Part shown: positions 1 to 9,282 of the stretch, piece by piece
Layout of the letters: each line of letters opens with the position of its first letter
Position numbering within the stretch: position 1 is the first letter of the stretch
Assembly (NCBI RefSeq): GCF_004769575.1
Contig: NZ_RQGA01000003.1
Location: forward strand, 62,001 to 126,000
DNA: 64,000 bases
Direction: 5' to 3'
Source of the DNA: Leptospira perdikensis
GTDB taxonomy: Bacteria; Spirochaetota; Leptospiria; Leptospirales; Leptospiraceae
Notes under the pieces: generated by a model
The model's input: only the letters and a program-made list of their open reading frames with translations
Told to the model about the DNA's origin: nothing
The model's database searches: none
Made by a program: the position numbers and the translations under genes

Positions 1-648
1 GAAACCTTCAAACCTACCAATGGTAGAGGAATCACAAAACCAGAAAAAGTTTCTTTTACCTATCTTGAAAAAGATGAAAAAGGTTTTCCTCCGGAAGAAT
101 ATCGTGTTAAATACACTTTCCGCGGAAAAATCAAACCTAGTTGTGTGGTTTTACATTACACCGCCATTTCAGAATATTTTAAATCCCTTCGCACACTGGA
201 AGCGCGTAACCTAACCGCATCCATCATGATCGATAACAATGGAAAGGCTTATCAATTAGTGGATGTCTTAGAAGATAGGGCGGCCGCTGCGACTGGAACA
301 AACGACAACTGCATCCAAATCGAAATCATTGCCAAAGACACTGAAGAACTTTTAAAACAACCTGAACAAATCCAAACAGTAAAAAATCTTGTAATGGAAC
401 TCACAACCAAATACAAAATTCCACTTTCTAATGAAAAATTGGAAGAATTGTCTGGTGTCTTTAGCCATACCCAAGCCAAGAAAAAATGGGGTGGTTCCAT
501 TTTCCTCAACGCAAAAGACTTTGATCCTGGCGAAGACTATATGGAAATGATCCTAAATTCGCTTGGTGGCAAATACTATAGCGAACCAGAATGGAAAAAT
601 CGAAAGTCTATCGACTGGGCCATTTTATATCGTAATTTTCAACCATAA
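1..648 (+). CDS. N-acetylmuramoyl-L-alanine amidase (Amidase_2 fold), 5' end outside window
   Basis: The reading frame is open from the first base, so this is the C-terminal 215 residues of a longer protein. It resembles the Amidase_2/PGRP family, zinc enzymes that cut the bond between N-acetylmuramic acid and L-alanine of peptidoglycan. The segment VVLHYTA carries the expected first zinc histidine. A later FSHTQAK histidine and a DFDPG segment match the second ligand and the catalytic region. A GTG at 145 could be mistaken for the start, but codons upstream read in frame and look coding. It lies 15 bp before the aminopeptidase gene on the same strand, so the two may be co-transcribed. The cellular location cannot be judged without the N-terminus. 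Confidence 0.78.
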   Translation, partial: ETFKPTNGRGITKPEKVSFTYLEKDEKGFPPEEYRVKYTFRGKIKPSCVVLHYTAISEYFKSLRTLEARNLTASIMIDNNGKAYQLVDVLEDRAAAATGTNDNCIQIEIIAKDTEELLKQPEQIQTVKNLVMELTTKYKIPLSNEKLEELSGVFSHTQAKKKWGGSIFLNAKDFDPGEDYMEMILNSLGGKYYSEPEWKNRKSIDWAILYRNFQP

Positions 649-663
649 CGAGACGGAGCATCT

Positions 664-3306
664 ATGAAAAAACTTTTACAAATTTTTACCTTACTTTCAC
701 TTGTTTTGCTTTTGGATTGCCGTCTCAAAAAACCGGTTTACCACCTAACACAATCGGAAGCCGAAACTCGGTTTGAAATCATTGAAGACATTCATTATGA
801 TTTGGATGTTCATTTAACTTCGGGAGATAGTTTTACAGGAAAGGTCAAAATTCAGTTTTTGGGAAAAAAACTCAAAGACCTGCGGTTGGATTATTACCAA
901 GGGAAAATCAAAAGTATTGTTTTAAACGAAGAAAATCTCACAAATCTTCCATACGAAAATGGTCATCTCCAATTGCCAGCAAACAATCTAATGATTGGTA
1001 ACAACACTCTTACCGTTGAATTTGAAACACCTTATGCAAAAACAGGCAACGGTCTTCATAAATTCACCGATCCCGATGATAAAGAAGTATATTTGTATTC
1101 TCAATTTGAAGCTTTTCATGCGAACAAAATGTTTCCTTGTTTTGACCAACCAGATTTAAAAGCTACTTTCCAACTAAAATCAACCGTACCTAAAAACTGG
1201 AAGGTAATCTCCACAACCCTTCCTAATGGCCAATCCAAAGGAACAAACCCAGACGAAATTTCTTATTCGTTCCCTGAATCAGCAAAAATCTCTACTTATG
1301 TTTTTTCTCTCCACGCAGGCCCTTACCAAGTTTGGGAAGATCATTTTGAATCCATCCCTTTACGTTTATTCGTAAGAAAATCTCTGGCAAAATATGTGGA
1401 TCCCAAAGACTGGTTTACCTTTACCAAAGAAGGATTTGCTTTTTTTAATTCTTATTTTGGAATTCCTTACCCGTTTTTAAAATATGATCAAGTCATTGTT
1501 CCTGAGTTTAATTTTGGAGCTATGGAAAATGTTGGGGCCGTAACTTTTTCTGAACGTTTTGTATCTCGTGCACCCATGACAAGATCCCAGAGGGAAAATC
1601 TTTCTGATGTTGTTTTACACGAAATGGCACATATGTGGTTTGGAAATCTGGTCACCATGCGATGGTGGAATGGACTCTGGCTTAACGAAAGTTTTGCGAC
1701 CTATATGGCAAGTCTAGCCCAAGCAAAAAATTCCGAATTCAAAGAAACTTGGATTAGTTTTTTTGAAAAAATGAAACAATGGGCTTACGACGAAGATAGT
1801 TATATTACGAACCATCCAGTAGAAGCAAAAGTTTCTGATACTGAGGAAGCCTTCACTCAATTTGATGGAATCACTTACGGAAAAGGTGCCTCCGTTCTCA
1901 AACAATTAGTTTATTTTATTGGAGAAGATGCATTTAAACGTGGAGTTCAAAATTACCTACGTAAATATTCTTATTCAAATTCTACCCTCACTGACTTTTT
2001 AAAAGAGTTGGAATTTGCAAGTGGTTTTCCCATGAAAAAATGGTCCAAAGATTGGTTGGAAACCAAAGGTACTAACCAGATAGAGTTAACAACTGTCTGT
2101 GCAGAAAACCAATTCTATTGGAAAATTGTCCAATCAGCTCCCGGTTTGGAAAACAAACTCAGAGATCACAAAACCGTTATTGGCCTTTATTTTTTTGATA
2201 AAACAAATAAACAACTCTCCTTCGAAGAATTCCCCATTGTTTATTCTGGTCGTTCTACCTATGCTATTTTTCCTGTAAAATCTTGTCCCGATTACAGTTT
2301 TATCAATGCAGAAGATCATGACTTTGCGATTTGGAAATGGACAGAACCTAACAAAGAAAATTTGGAATATGTTTTAGAAAATGATACAGACCCAATGAGA
2401 AAACTCATTTTGTGGACTGATTATTTTAGACAAGTCCAGTTAGCAAACATCACATTTGACGAATTCAAAGACACCGCCATTCGTCTGTACCCAAAAGAAT
2501 CTGATACCAAAAACAAACGTTGGATTTTATCTCGGCTAGCAGGTGACAACGGTTCTACTTATGTAACTAGTCGGTTTTGGTTTCCTGAAGAAAAACGAAT
2601 TCGTGACTTCGATGCCTTACAAAGTTTTTTATGGGCGGAACTGAATAAATCAAAACCAGGAAGTGACGAACAAAGATATCTATTTGTGTCACTGATTGAT
2701 TCCACATATACAATGGTTTCTAAAAAAAGATTGTACGACTTTTTAGAAAACAAACTCATCGTTAATGGATTAAAAATCGATCAAGACTTAAGATGGAGTC
2801 TCATCGTAAAACTCAGTTCCTTGGAAACAGACAGGACACAAATACAGGCAATTATTGATCGTGAGAAAAAAGTAGATCCATCCAGTCGTGGAGTAAACTC
2901 TAGTTTGGCGGCCGAAAGTGCAGAACCAAATCAGTCTGTTAAAGAAAAATGGATCCAAATTCTATTGAATCCCAAGTCGAGTCAATTCTCCTCTTCAACT
3001 TTACGAGTGGTTTCCTACTCACTTTTTCCCGAAAACCAAAAAGACATCCAATTGAGTTTTTTAGATACTTATTTTGATGCCCTAGACCGCTTCAATCGAG
3101 GTGAAGATGAAAACTATTTGGATGCTTTTGCAAAAAGTTTGGCACCAGATTTTTGCACTGATGAAACACTACTCATTCTAAAGAAGTTTACAGGAAACCA
3201 TCCAAGACTTCCTGCTCCGATTAAAAAAACTCTTTTGAAACAAATTGATTCTGAAAAAAAATGCATCCAAATGAAAAACAAACATAAAGAATTGATTAAC
3301 AACTAA
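664..3306 (+). CDS. pepN: M1 family aminopeptidase, predicted lipoprotein
   Basis: This 880-residue zinc aminopeptidase removes N-terminal residues from peptides. The M1 signatures are intact: the substrate-binding GAMEN motif near residue 285 and HEMAH at 319-323, followed after 18 residues by the zinc glutamate in WLNESFATY (E342). Length and order fit the M1 family. The N-terminus (MKKLLQ, a hydrophobic stretch, then LLLDC) is a signal peptide with a relaxed lipobox and lipidated Cys19. The enzyme is therefore probably anchored in the envelope, unlike cytoplasmic PepN of enterobacteria. The ATG follows a GACGGAGC ribosome site. It sits downstream of the amidase gene and 9 bp before a small lipoprotein gene, suggesting an envelope-related operon. 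Confidence 0.9.
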   Translation: MKKLLQIFTLLSLVLLLDCRLKKPVYHLTQSEAETRFEIIEDIHYDLDVHLTSGDSFTGKVKIQFLGKKLKDLRLDYYQGKIKSIVLNEENLTNLPYENGHLQLPANNLMIGNNTLTVEFETPYAKTGNGLHKFTDPDDKEVYLYSQFEAFHANKMFPCFDQPDLKATFQLKSTVPKNWKVISTTLPNGQSKGTNPDEISYSFPESAKISTYVFSLHAGPYQVWEDHFESIPLRLFVRKSLAKYVDPKDWFTFTKEGFAFFNSYFGIPYPFLKYDQVIVPEFNFGAMENVGAVTFSERFVSRAPMTRSQRENLSDVVLHEMAHMWFGNLVTMRWWNGLWLNESFATYMASLAQAKNSEFKETWISFFEKMKQWAYDEDSYITNHPVEAKVSDTEEAFTQFDGITYGKGASVLKQLVYFIGEDAFKRGVQNYLRKYSYSNSTLTDFLKELEFASGFPMKKWSKDWLETKGTNQIELTTVCAENQFYWKIVQSAPGLENKLRDHKTVIGLYFFDKTNKQLSFEEFPIVYSGRSTYAIFPVKSCPDYSFINAEDHDFAIWKWTEPNKENLEYVLENDTDPMRKLILWTDYFRQVQLANITFDEFKDTAIRLYPKESDTKNKRWILSRLAGDNGSTYVTSRFWFPEEKRIRDFDALQSFLWAELNKSKPGSDEQRYLFVSLIDSTYTMVSKKRLYDFLENKLIVNGLKIDQDLRWSLIVKLSSLETDRTQIQAIIDREKKVDPSSRGVNSSLAAESAEPNQSVKEKWIQILLNPKSSQFSSSTLRVVSYSLFPENQKDIQLSFLDTYFDALDRFNRGEDENYLDAFAKSLAPDFCTDETLLILKKFTGNHPRLPAPIKKTLLKQIDSEKKCIQMKNKHKELINN

Positions 3307-3315
3307 GGAAATTTT

Positions 3316-3639
3316 TTGAATCGAGTTTTAATCTTTTCTATTTTACTGATCACCATCTTTAGTTTGTTTTTTAGTAACTGCGCCTCCCCAGGTTTTGGAC
3401 TCAGAGGGTTTTTCTATACAAAAACAAAAATTGGAATTTTTGGAACAGGGGAATCATCCAAACGAAGGGCAACGTCATGCGTACACTCTGTACTCGGACT
3501 TATTTCCTTCGGAGATGCATCTTTGGAATTTTTAAAATCTAGATCTAAAATTCAAAACGTAACGGAAACTAATTGGACAACCTTTGCCATCTTAGGCATT
3601 TATGCGAACCTTTGCGTAGAGGTCTCCGGAAACGAATGA
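3316..3639 (+). CDS. TRL-like family small lipoprotein
   Basis: This 107-residue protein starts with TTG behind AAGGAAATTTT. It has a signal peptide ending in the lipobox FSNC, then the TRL-like pattern: a G-F-G-L-R-G-F-F-Y-T segment, a Cys followed by SVLGLISFGDAS, and a C-terminal GIYANLCVEVSG. The TRL-like family is widespread in spirochaetes and proteobacteria and has no established function. The stop codon overlaps the ATG of the next gene, also TRL-like, in an ATGA arrangement. Two further copies lie near 28.3-29.2 kb. The family assignment rests on the repeated Cys / LG..(S/A).GDAS / GIYA..C pattern seen in the paralogues. Confidence 0.75.
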   Translation: MNRVLIFSILLITIFSLFFSNCASPGFGLRGFFYTKTKIGIFGTGESSKRRATSCVHSVLGLISFGDASLEFLKSRSKIQNVTETNWTTFAILGIYANLCVEVSGNE

Positions 3640-3986
3640 AAACAAAATTAATTTCTTTGTCTTCATCAACTCTTGGGGTATTATTTCTACTTTGTAGTTT
3701 TTCGACTAGTTGTCTAAACTTAGGACAACCACAAGGTTTAGGTCCTACAGGGCTTTTGTACGCATCTTATTCTTTAGGTTTATCAGAACGAAACTTACCT
3801 AAATTTCCTTTAAAAAAAGGAAAGGCATGTGTAAAAAGATACGGATTCTTTTTCACCTCCGGCAATGCAAGTATTAGTTCAGCAGCTAATGCCGGAGGGA
3901 TCGTGGATATCTATCGAATCGAAAAAGAGGCAACAAATTACCTCTCTCTCTATTCTTCCCTTTGTACTGTTGTGTCGGGACTTTAA
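3636..3986 (+). CDS. TRL-like family small lipoprotein (paralogue)
   Basis: The ATG at 3636 overlaps the TGA of the preceding TRL-like gene by four bases. Starting there gives 116 residues with a clean signal peptide and lipobox FSTSC. An upstream in-frame start at 3573 would bury the signal sequence. The mature part keeps the family layout: GPTGLLYASY, a KKGKACVKRYG segment with the central Cys, GNASISSAANAGGI and a final SLYSSLCTVVSG. Function is unknown. Tandem arrangement and probable translational coupling suggest both are made together and act in the envelope. It converges with the glycerophosphodiesterase gene, overlapping it by four bases. Confidence 0.72.
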   Translation: MKTKLISLSSSTLGVLFLLCSFSTSCLNLGQPQGLGPTGLLYASYSLGLSERNLPKFPLKKGKACVKRYGFFFTSGNASISSAANAGGIVDIYRIEKEATNYLSLYSSLCTVVSGL

Positions 3987-4939
3987 GGTTTTTTACGGAC
4001 TACAGAATCTAATAAGTCTGGATAGTCAGAAATAATTCCATCTACACCACAAGAAACCAATCGTTTCATTTCTTTCTCTGTATTCACAGTCCAAGGAATG
4101 ACAAATATACCTTTGTTATGTGCTTCATTTACAAATTTTGGTGTGACATACAAAAAGTATGGCGAAATGATATCCGCTTGTTTGTCTTTCGTTAACGACA
4201 AAATCTTATCCCTATACCCATTTCCAAATCCAATGGTCATTAAAAAACCTTGGAAATATGTAGGAACAAACAAAGCACTGGTTTTGATTTTCGAATTTTT
4301 TGCTTTGGAAAAAGTTAAAGTACGAAGGTCAAAGGACTGGATAGTGGACCTTTCTGTTACTTTATATTTTTCAATGATTTGGATTAACTTTTCTGTATGT
4401 TCTTTTACTAAACTATCAGGAGCAGATCCATCATCTGGAAATTTTGTTTCGATATTGAATTCATAAATCTCTTTCGTTTTTTTTTCCGCAAACAATACCT
4501 TTTCAAAAAACTCTTCTAAAGAAAGGAGTTTCGTTCCGGGTACTGGAATTTGATTTGGGAAGTTTGGATTTTTTTTAGTTCCGCAATCGTAGGATTGTAG
4601 TTCCGCCAATGTCAGTTCGTAGAGAGATATTTTTTTGATCTCTGAACCATTCACATTTTGACAAATGACTGGGTTTGTATCCGAGTCGTGGTGGATGACT
4701 ATTCGTTTGTCCTTAGTAAGAACAGTATCCAACTCTAGTGTGACCATCTTATATTTGATTGCTTCTTCAAAAGCAGGCCAGGTATTTTCCGGTTTGAGTC
4801 CTCTTGCTCCGCGATGCCCTTGTAAATCAATCACCTTACGCAAACGATTTGGTGTTTCTAACGAGGCACAATTGGTAGAATAAAAGGCAATCAAACTAAT
4901 AAAGATTAAACTAATTCTAAAAGATGGGGTTTTGTACAT
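3983..4939 (-). CDS. Glycerophosphodiester phosphodiesterase, predicted lipoprotein
   Basis: The protein hydrolyses glycerophosphodiesters to glycerol-3-phosphate and an alcohol. It shows the GDPD signatures QGHRGARGLKPENTW near the mature N-terminus, IHHDSDTNP and FNIETKF, which hold the catalytic His/Arg/Glu and metal ligands. I chose the ATG at 4939 because it follows AAAGGAAACC and gives a signal peptide with lipobox STNC. The frame extends upstream to a TTG at 4981, which would add 14 charged residues before the signal peptide. The enzyme is probably periplasmic or surface-anchored and scavenges phospholipid head groups. It converges on the TRL-like pair, so it is not part of that operon. 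Confidence 0.85.
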   Translation of the reverse strand: MYKTPSFRISLIFISLIAFYSTNCASLETPNRLRKVIDLQGHRGARGLKPENTWPAFEEAIKYKMVTLELDTVLTKDKRIVIHHDSDTNPVICQNVNGSEIKKISLYELTLAELQSYDCGTKKNPNFPNQIPVPGTKLLSLEEFFEKVLFAEKKTKEIYEFNIETKFPDDGSAPDSLVKEHTEKLIQIIEKYKVTERSTIQSFDLRTLTFSKAKNSKIKTSALFVPTYFQGFLMTIGFGNGYRDKILSLTKDKQADIISPYFLYVTPKFVNEAHNKGIFVIPWTVNTEKEMKRLVSCGVDGIISDYPDLLDSVVRKKP

Positions 4940-5140
4940 CAATGGTTTCCTTTTGACGGCTTCCATCGTAACCCTTTCCAACGATTATAAAGAATTTTTT
5001 CTGATCCCATCTCAAAAAGAAATCCTCTTACTTCGCCTTGATCCGGGGAAAATATGAAATACCGACAACCTAATGCGCGCAAAACACGCAAAAAAGACGA
5101 AATCGAACGATGGAAATAAGAAAAGGGTGGAAAAAACGGG

Positions 5141-5170
5141 TCCACCACCTAGGCTAACCTCGGTGGTGGA
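5141..5170. repeat. 30-bp inverted repeat (hairpin)
   Basis: The arms TCCACCACC and GGTGGTGGA pair perfectly. After one T/C mismatch, AGG pairs with CCT around a CTAA loop, giving 12 pairs in 30 bases. On the minus strand it is followed by CCCGTTTTTT, which resembles an intrinsic terminator, but no minus-strand gene lies close upstream. It could be an operator, an mRNA structure or a terminator for antisense transcripts. Confidence 0.7.
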
Positions 5171-5260
5171 CTCTAAAAAGGAAATTTAGCGTAACTTGAG
5201 CGTAACGCTTCTTTCTTACTGCAAGTCAATCCAATCCATGCGAATGTTATTCTTTCAGAA

Positions 5261-5296
5261 CGTTAAGGACGTTTTTGGAACCGTTTCAGACCGTTA
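5261..5296 (+). promoter_or_regulatory. Cluster of CGTT(A/T) repeats upstream of XRE-type regulator
   Basis: CGTTA, CGTTT, CGTTT and CGTTA occur at 5261, 5270, 5282 and 5292, close to one helical turn apart and 30-65 bp upstream of the regulator's ATG. The last copy is followed by the inverted TTAACGG. Such phased half-sites upstream of an HTH gene could be an autoregulatory operator. This is inference. Confidence 0.35.
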
Positions 5297-5326
5297 TTAA
5301 CGGAATTTTTGATTTTTTTTTAAAAC

Positions 5327-5815
5327 ATGGAAAAAGTAAACCACTTCAGAACCTATCGCGAAAAACGAAAACTCACAAGAGTCGAACTATCAGAGAAATT
5401 GAATATTCCTCGTTCCGCTGTCGAATTATTGGAATCCGATGATTGGATACGATCTAAGTTCGATTATGTCGTTTTGGTCGCAAAAGAACTTGGACTATCA
5501 ATCATCGATCTCATCCGACAAGAATTCGATTATGATTTAGAAAAAGAATTTTTCAATGAAGAAGAATTTGAAGAGATCGTAGCTCGTTATGCCAACGCAA
5601 GAGTCACTTTGATTTTATCAGAACTCAAACTGTTTTGTAGAAATGCTAAAGTGCGTTTGGATGATTTTGATATTACCGAATTTTCCTTTTCTATGGGAAA
5701 CCTTCACAAACTCATCACTCTCAACCAAAGATTAGAACGAGGTGAAATTTCTCCTAAGGATGCATTAGTCGAATTTCCACCCAAATGGGGAAAGTTCAGC
5801 AACCGAACAAAATAG
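5327..5815 (+). CDS. XRE-type helix-turn-helix protein
   Basis: This 162-residue protein has an N-terminal Cro/C1-type helix-turn-helix at about residues 5-60 (FRTYREKRKLTRVELSEKLN, then IPRSAVELLES). The acidic middle and C-terminal parts have no domain I recognise. It is likely a DNA-binding regulator, possibly of its own gene, given the repeated CGTT elements upstream. No good ribosome site precedes the ATG; the leader is T/A-rich. Downstream it converges with fliG across a 67-bp gap. No toxin partner is visible next to it, so a toxin-antitoxin role is not supported. Confidence 0.65.
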   Translation: MEKVNHFRTYREKRKLTRVELSEKLNIPRSAVELLESDDWIRSKFDYVVLVAKELGLSIIDLIRQEFDYDLEKEFFNEEEFEEIVARYANARVTLILSELKLFCRNAKVRLDDFDITEFSFSMGNLHKLITLNQRLERGEISPKDALVEFPPKWGKFSNRTK

Positions 5816-5882
5816 AATTTTCAAAGATTCGAATTTACAAAAAATATCCGACTACTTCTTAGAACAAAACGAATCTTGTAGA

Positions 5883-6896
<1,014 letters not shown>

Positions 6897-7055
6897 ACTT
6901 CGTCCCGAAATCCGTACTACTTAGTTTATCGGCCGGACCAAGAAAAAACAATGAGATTTATTCTACGGGAATTTTGACCCTGGGGCCATGAAAAGGAAAC
7001 AGAGAACAAACCAGAATTTTTCATTTTTAGAAAATGAGTTCATTTTATTTTTATG

Positions 7056-7071
7056 TTGACCGGTCTATTAT
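7056..7071 (+). promoter_or_regulatory. Palindromic operator and promoter core before TetR gene
   Basis: The sequence TTGACCGGTCTATTAT contains the perfect palindrome GACCGGTC at 7058-7065, directly abutting TATTAT (7066-7071), a plausible -10 element. On the minus strand it reads ATAATAGACCGGTCAA, similar in form to operators I recall for Bacillus LmrA/YxaF-type TetR regulators. Its position 25 bp before the TetR start codon suggests autorepression. The leader would be only about 10 bases. Confidence 0.5.
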
Positions 7072-7089
7072 CTTTTCCCAAATGGTCCT

Positions 7090-7665
7090 GTGGGCAAAAA
7101 AGGCTTAGAAACCAAACAAAAAATGATCGAGGTCATGTCCGGACTTTTGGAAGAAACGGGTTATGAAGCCACAGGTCTTACCGAACTGGGAAAGGAAACG
7201 GGAACTCCCAAAGGTTCGCTCTATTTCCACTTTCCTGGTGGAAAAGATGAACTGACGAACCTGGCCCTCCTCCATTCAGGTAACCAATTGAATGTATTTT
7301 TTCAATCGGTTCTAGTAGAAGCGGAATCACCCGCCCAAGCCATTAAACAAGTGTTCCATGCCTTAGAAAACAGGATTGTTTCCAGTGATTACAAAAAAGG
7401 ATGTCCAATTGCAACAACTGCAATGGAAACTTCTAACTCGGTTCCTAGTGTTTCAAATGTTTGTGCAGAAATTTATTCTCTCTGGTTAAAAACCTTTGAG
7501 ACTTATTTGGTAGAGCAAGGTTACACTTCTCGCACCGCTAAAAATTTATCTCTTTCCTTACTTTCTTTATGGGAAGGTGCTTTATTACTTTCCAAACTCC
7601 AAAAGTCGCCGGAACCACTACGTGTGGCCGCAAAAACTGCTGAATTACTTTTCAAACAAAATTAA
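7090..7665 (+). CDS. TetR/AcrR family transcriptional regulator (LmrA/YxaF-like)
   Basis: This 191-residue repressor-type protein has a TetR helix-turn-helix at about residues 8-55 (TGYEATGLTELGKETGTPKG followed by SLYFHFPGGKDEL). The C-terminal ligand-binding part, with KKGCPIATTAMETS, resembles the YxaF/LmrA subgroup. It starts with GTG, without a clear ribosome site and very close to the predicted promoter, so the mRNA may be nearly leaderless. It lies 24 bp before the metallo-beta-lactamase-fold gene, which it probably controls. The inducer is unknown. Confidence 0.82.
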   Translation: MGKKGLETKQKMIEVMSGLLEETGYEATGLTELGKETGTPKGSLYFHFPGGKDELTNLALLHSGNQLNVFFQSVLVEAESPAQAIKQVFHALENRIVSSDYKKGCPIATTAMETSNSVPSVSNVCAEIYSLWLKTFETYLVEQGYTSRTAKNLSLSLLSLWEGALLLSKLQKSPEPLRVAAKTAELLFKQN

Positions 7666-7689
7666 TTTTAAAAAGGAAACCTATCAAAT

Positions 7690-8661
7690 ATGAAACTTTC
7701 GAAAAAAACTCTGATCCGAATAAACCTAACTCTTGTTCCAATCGTTCTCTTCCTAGTCTATTTTCTCGGATACCCCAATGAAAGTATTCCGTCCGTAACC
7801 TTAGAGTCTAAAGAAACGACCTCACTCATTCCCAAACCAAAAGGAAAATCACCTCTTGTCTTTTCGATACTGAAAACGGGAGAGGCAAAAACCCTAGAAG
7901 CTTTTGTGATTGAAGGTGGATCTGTTCTGAAAGTAGTAACTGTAGCACATTCCGGTTTTTATATCCAACATCCTAAAGGAAATTTTTTATTTGATACTGG
8001 GCTTGGAATCAAAATCAAAGAACAGTTCCAAATGTTTCCTTTCTATTTAAAACTACTCATGGAATACCAGTTGATCCAAACCGCAAAAGAACAATTAGAA
8101 TTAAACGGTGTGAATCCAAGTTCCATTCAGGATGTTTTTTTCTCACATTTGCATTGGGATCATGCCAGCGGATTAAAAGACTTTCCTTCAGCAAAAATCC
8201 ATTCTTTACCAGAAGAATTGAATCATCCCAAAATTGAATCGGGTTATATTGTTTCTCAATTTGATGGAGATTCTGTAAATTGGAAACATTTGCAATTTCA
8301 AGACAAACCTTATGCATCTTATGCGAAGAGTTTGGACTGGTATGGAGATGGAACTGCTGTTTTTGTTCCCATGAAAGGTCACAGTGAAGGTTCGGTCGGT
8401 CTCTTTTTACATACAGAGAATGGACAAACTTACTTTCTTACAGGAGATGTTGTCTGGCGAAGAGAAGGGTTTTTGGAAAAAAAACACAAACCCAGAGGGG
8501 CAAGATGGATTGTTGATTTTGACACTGCCGGTCTGGGTGAAGAAATCTCGCGAGTTCACAATCTCCTCCTTAAAAATCCAGAACTACAAATTATCCCTGC
8601 CCACGATCATGATGTACAATCCCCTCTTGGTTTTTATCCACAAGTGCTTGGTAAAAAATAA
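7690..8661 (+). CDS. Metallo-beta-lactamase-fold hydrolase, membrane-anchored or exported
   Basis: This 323-residue protein has a metal-binding HLHWDH motif at about residues 153-158, a downstream GHSEGSVGL histidine, a LTGDVVW aspartate and a final PAHDHD histidine. This matches the lactonase-like branch of the metallo-beta-lactamase fold. An N-terminal hydrophobic helix (residues 8-28) suggests export or membrane anchoring. The ATG follows AAAAGGAAACC. It is coupled to the TetR gene upstream. A lactonase such as one acting on acyl-homoserine lactones, or detoxification of a reactive ester, is possible, but the substrate cannot be read from the sequence. Confidence 0.8.
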   Translation: MKLSKKTLIRINLTLVPIVLFLVYFLGYPNESIPSVTLESKETTSLIPKPKGKSPLVFSILKTGEAKTLEAFVIEGGSVLKVVTVAHSGFYIQHPKGNFLFDTGLGIKIKEQFQMFPFYLKLLMEYQLIQTAKEQLELNGVNPSSIQDVFFSHLHWDHASGLKDFPSAKIHSLPEELNHPKIESGYIVSQFDGDSVNWKHLQFQDKPYASYAKSLDWYGDGTAVFVPMKGHSEGSVGLFLHTENGQTYFLTGDVVWRREGFLEKKHKPRGARWIVDFDTAGLGEEISRVHNLLLKNPELQIIPAHDHDVQSPLGFYPQVLGKK

Positions 8662-8670
8662 TAGTTTTGT

Positions 8671-9282
8671 TTAGGTTTCCTCGACACTTTTGACAATCGT
8701 TTGGTTCTTTTGCGAAAGGAGAGATTTAATTCCTTTCAGCGAAAGTTCCAGGCGCTCCATTTCTTGGTACAGATTGTCCCGATTCTCTTGGATTTCTGTG
8801 TGATACAAATGAGCCTTTCCTACCAACTGGTGGTAATCAAGAGAGAGTTGGTGCAGGGCAGAATCCCAAGTTTTCGGCTGGATCCGTCTTTTGTTCCAAT
8901 AGAGTTTTTTCCCAAAACGATACAAGATTTGAAACAAACCAATTGCGTGTAAGGGGATCAAAATATAGAAAGAAACAAAGATAACTTTGGAATAAGAGAC
9001 TTCCTTTCCGAACAATCCCCAAAAATAGATCCAAAGGGCAGAAAGTAATAAAACCGCAATCGTAAGGTTGGCCTTTGGAGTTTTGGGAGAAACTGAATTG
9101 AAAACGGAAAGGAGGATGACAGAAAAGATGAGTAAGAGGAGAACTTCCCAAGGGACTAAAGTAAAAAACAAATCCCAAAACTTTTGAAAATTCTCCCAAC
9201 TGGTTTTGATCTGGTTGATGGTAGTTTGGATTTCTACAATTTGGTTTTGGATTTTTTGAAAGAAGTCTGTGATCGCCGACAT
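8671..9282 (-). CDS. Hypothetical membrane protein with coiled-coil C-terminus
   Basis: I do not recognise a family. The 203-residue protein has an amphipathic N-terminus (residues 1-35), about three hydrophobic membrane segments between residues 42 and 122, and a charged heptad-like C-terminal region (about 145-195) likely to form a coiled coil. Its ATG, on the minus strand at 9280-9282, overlaps by two bases the ATG of the divergent gene at 9281. No ribosome site is visible before it. It converges with the metallo-beta-lactamase-fold gene with only nine bases between the stops. Confidence 0.6.
   Translation of the reverse strand: MSAITDFFQKIQNQIVEIQTTINQIKTSWENFQKFWDLFFTLVPWEVLLLLIFSVILLSVFNSVSPKTPKANLTIAVLLLSALWIYFWGLFGKEVSYSKVIFVSFYILIPLHAIGLFQILYRFGKKLYWNKRRIQPKTWDSALHQLSLDYHQLVGKAHLYHTEIQENRDNLYQEMERLELSLKGIKSLLSQKNQTIVKSVEET

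Larger units (their letters stand above)
4940..5326. other. Intergenic region between divergent glycerophosphodiesterase and XRE genes
   Basis: This 387-bp stretch lies between two divergent start codons. A minus-strand frame across 4939-5148 has no recognisable product and is probably not a gene. The region holds a near-perfect 30-base hairpin at 5141-5170 and a cluster of CGTT repeats at 5261-5296, both described separately. I see no RNA gene. Confidence 0.6.

Noticed and set aside
4939..5148. 69-residue minus-strand ORF upstream of the glycerophosphodiesterase
   Set aside because: No family features, overlaps the hairpin and the likely leader of the lipoprotein gene; the lipoprotein start at 4939 explains the region better.
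5825..5878. AAGATTCG/CGAATCTT inverted repeat between the XRE gene and fliG
   Set aside because: The loop exceeds 40 bases and no T run follows; not a convincing terminator.
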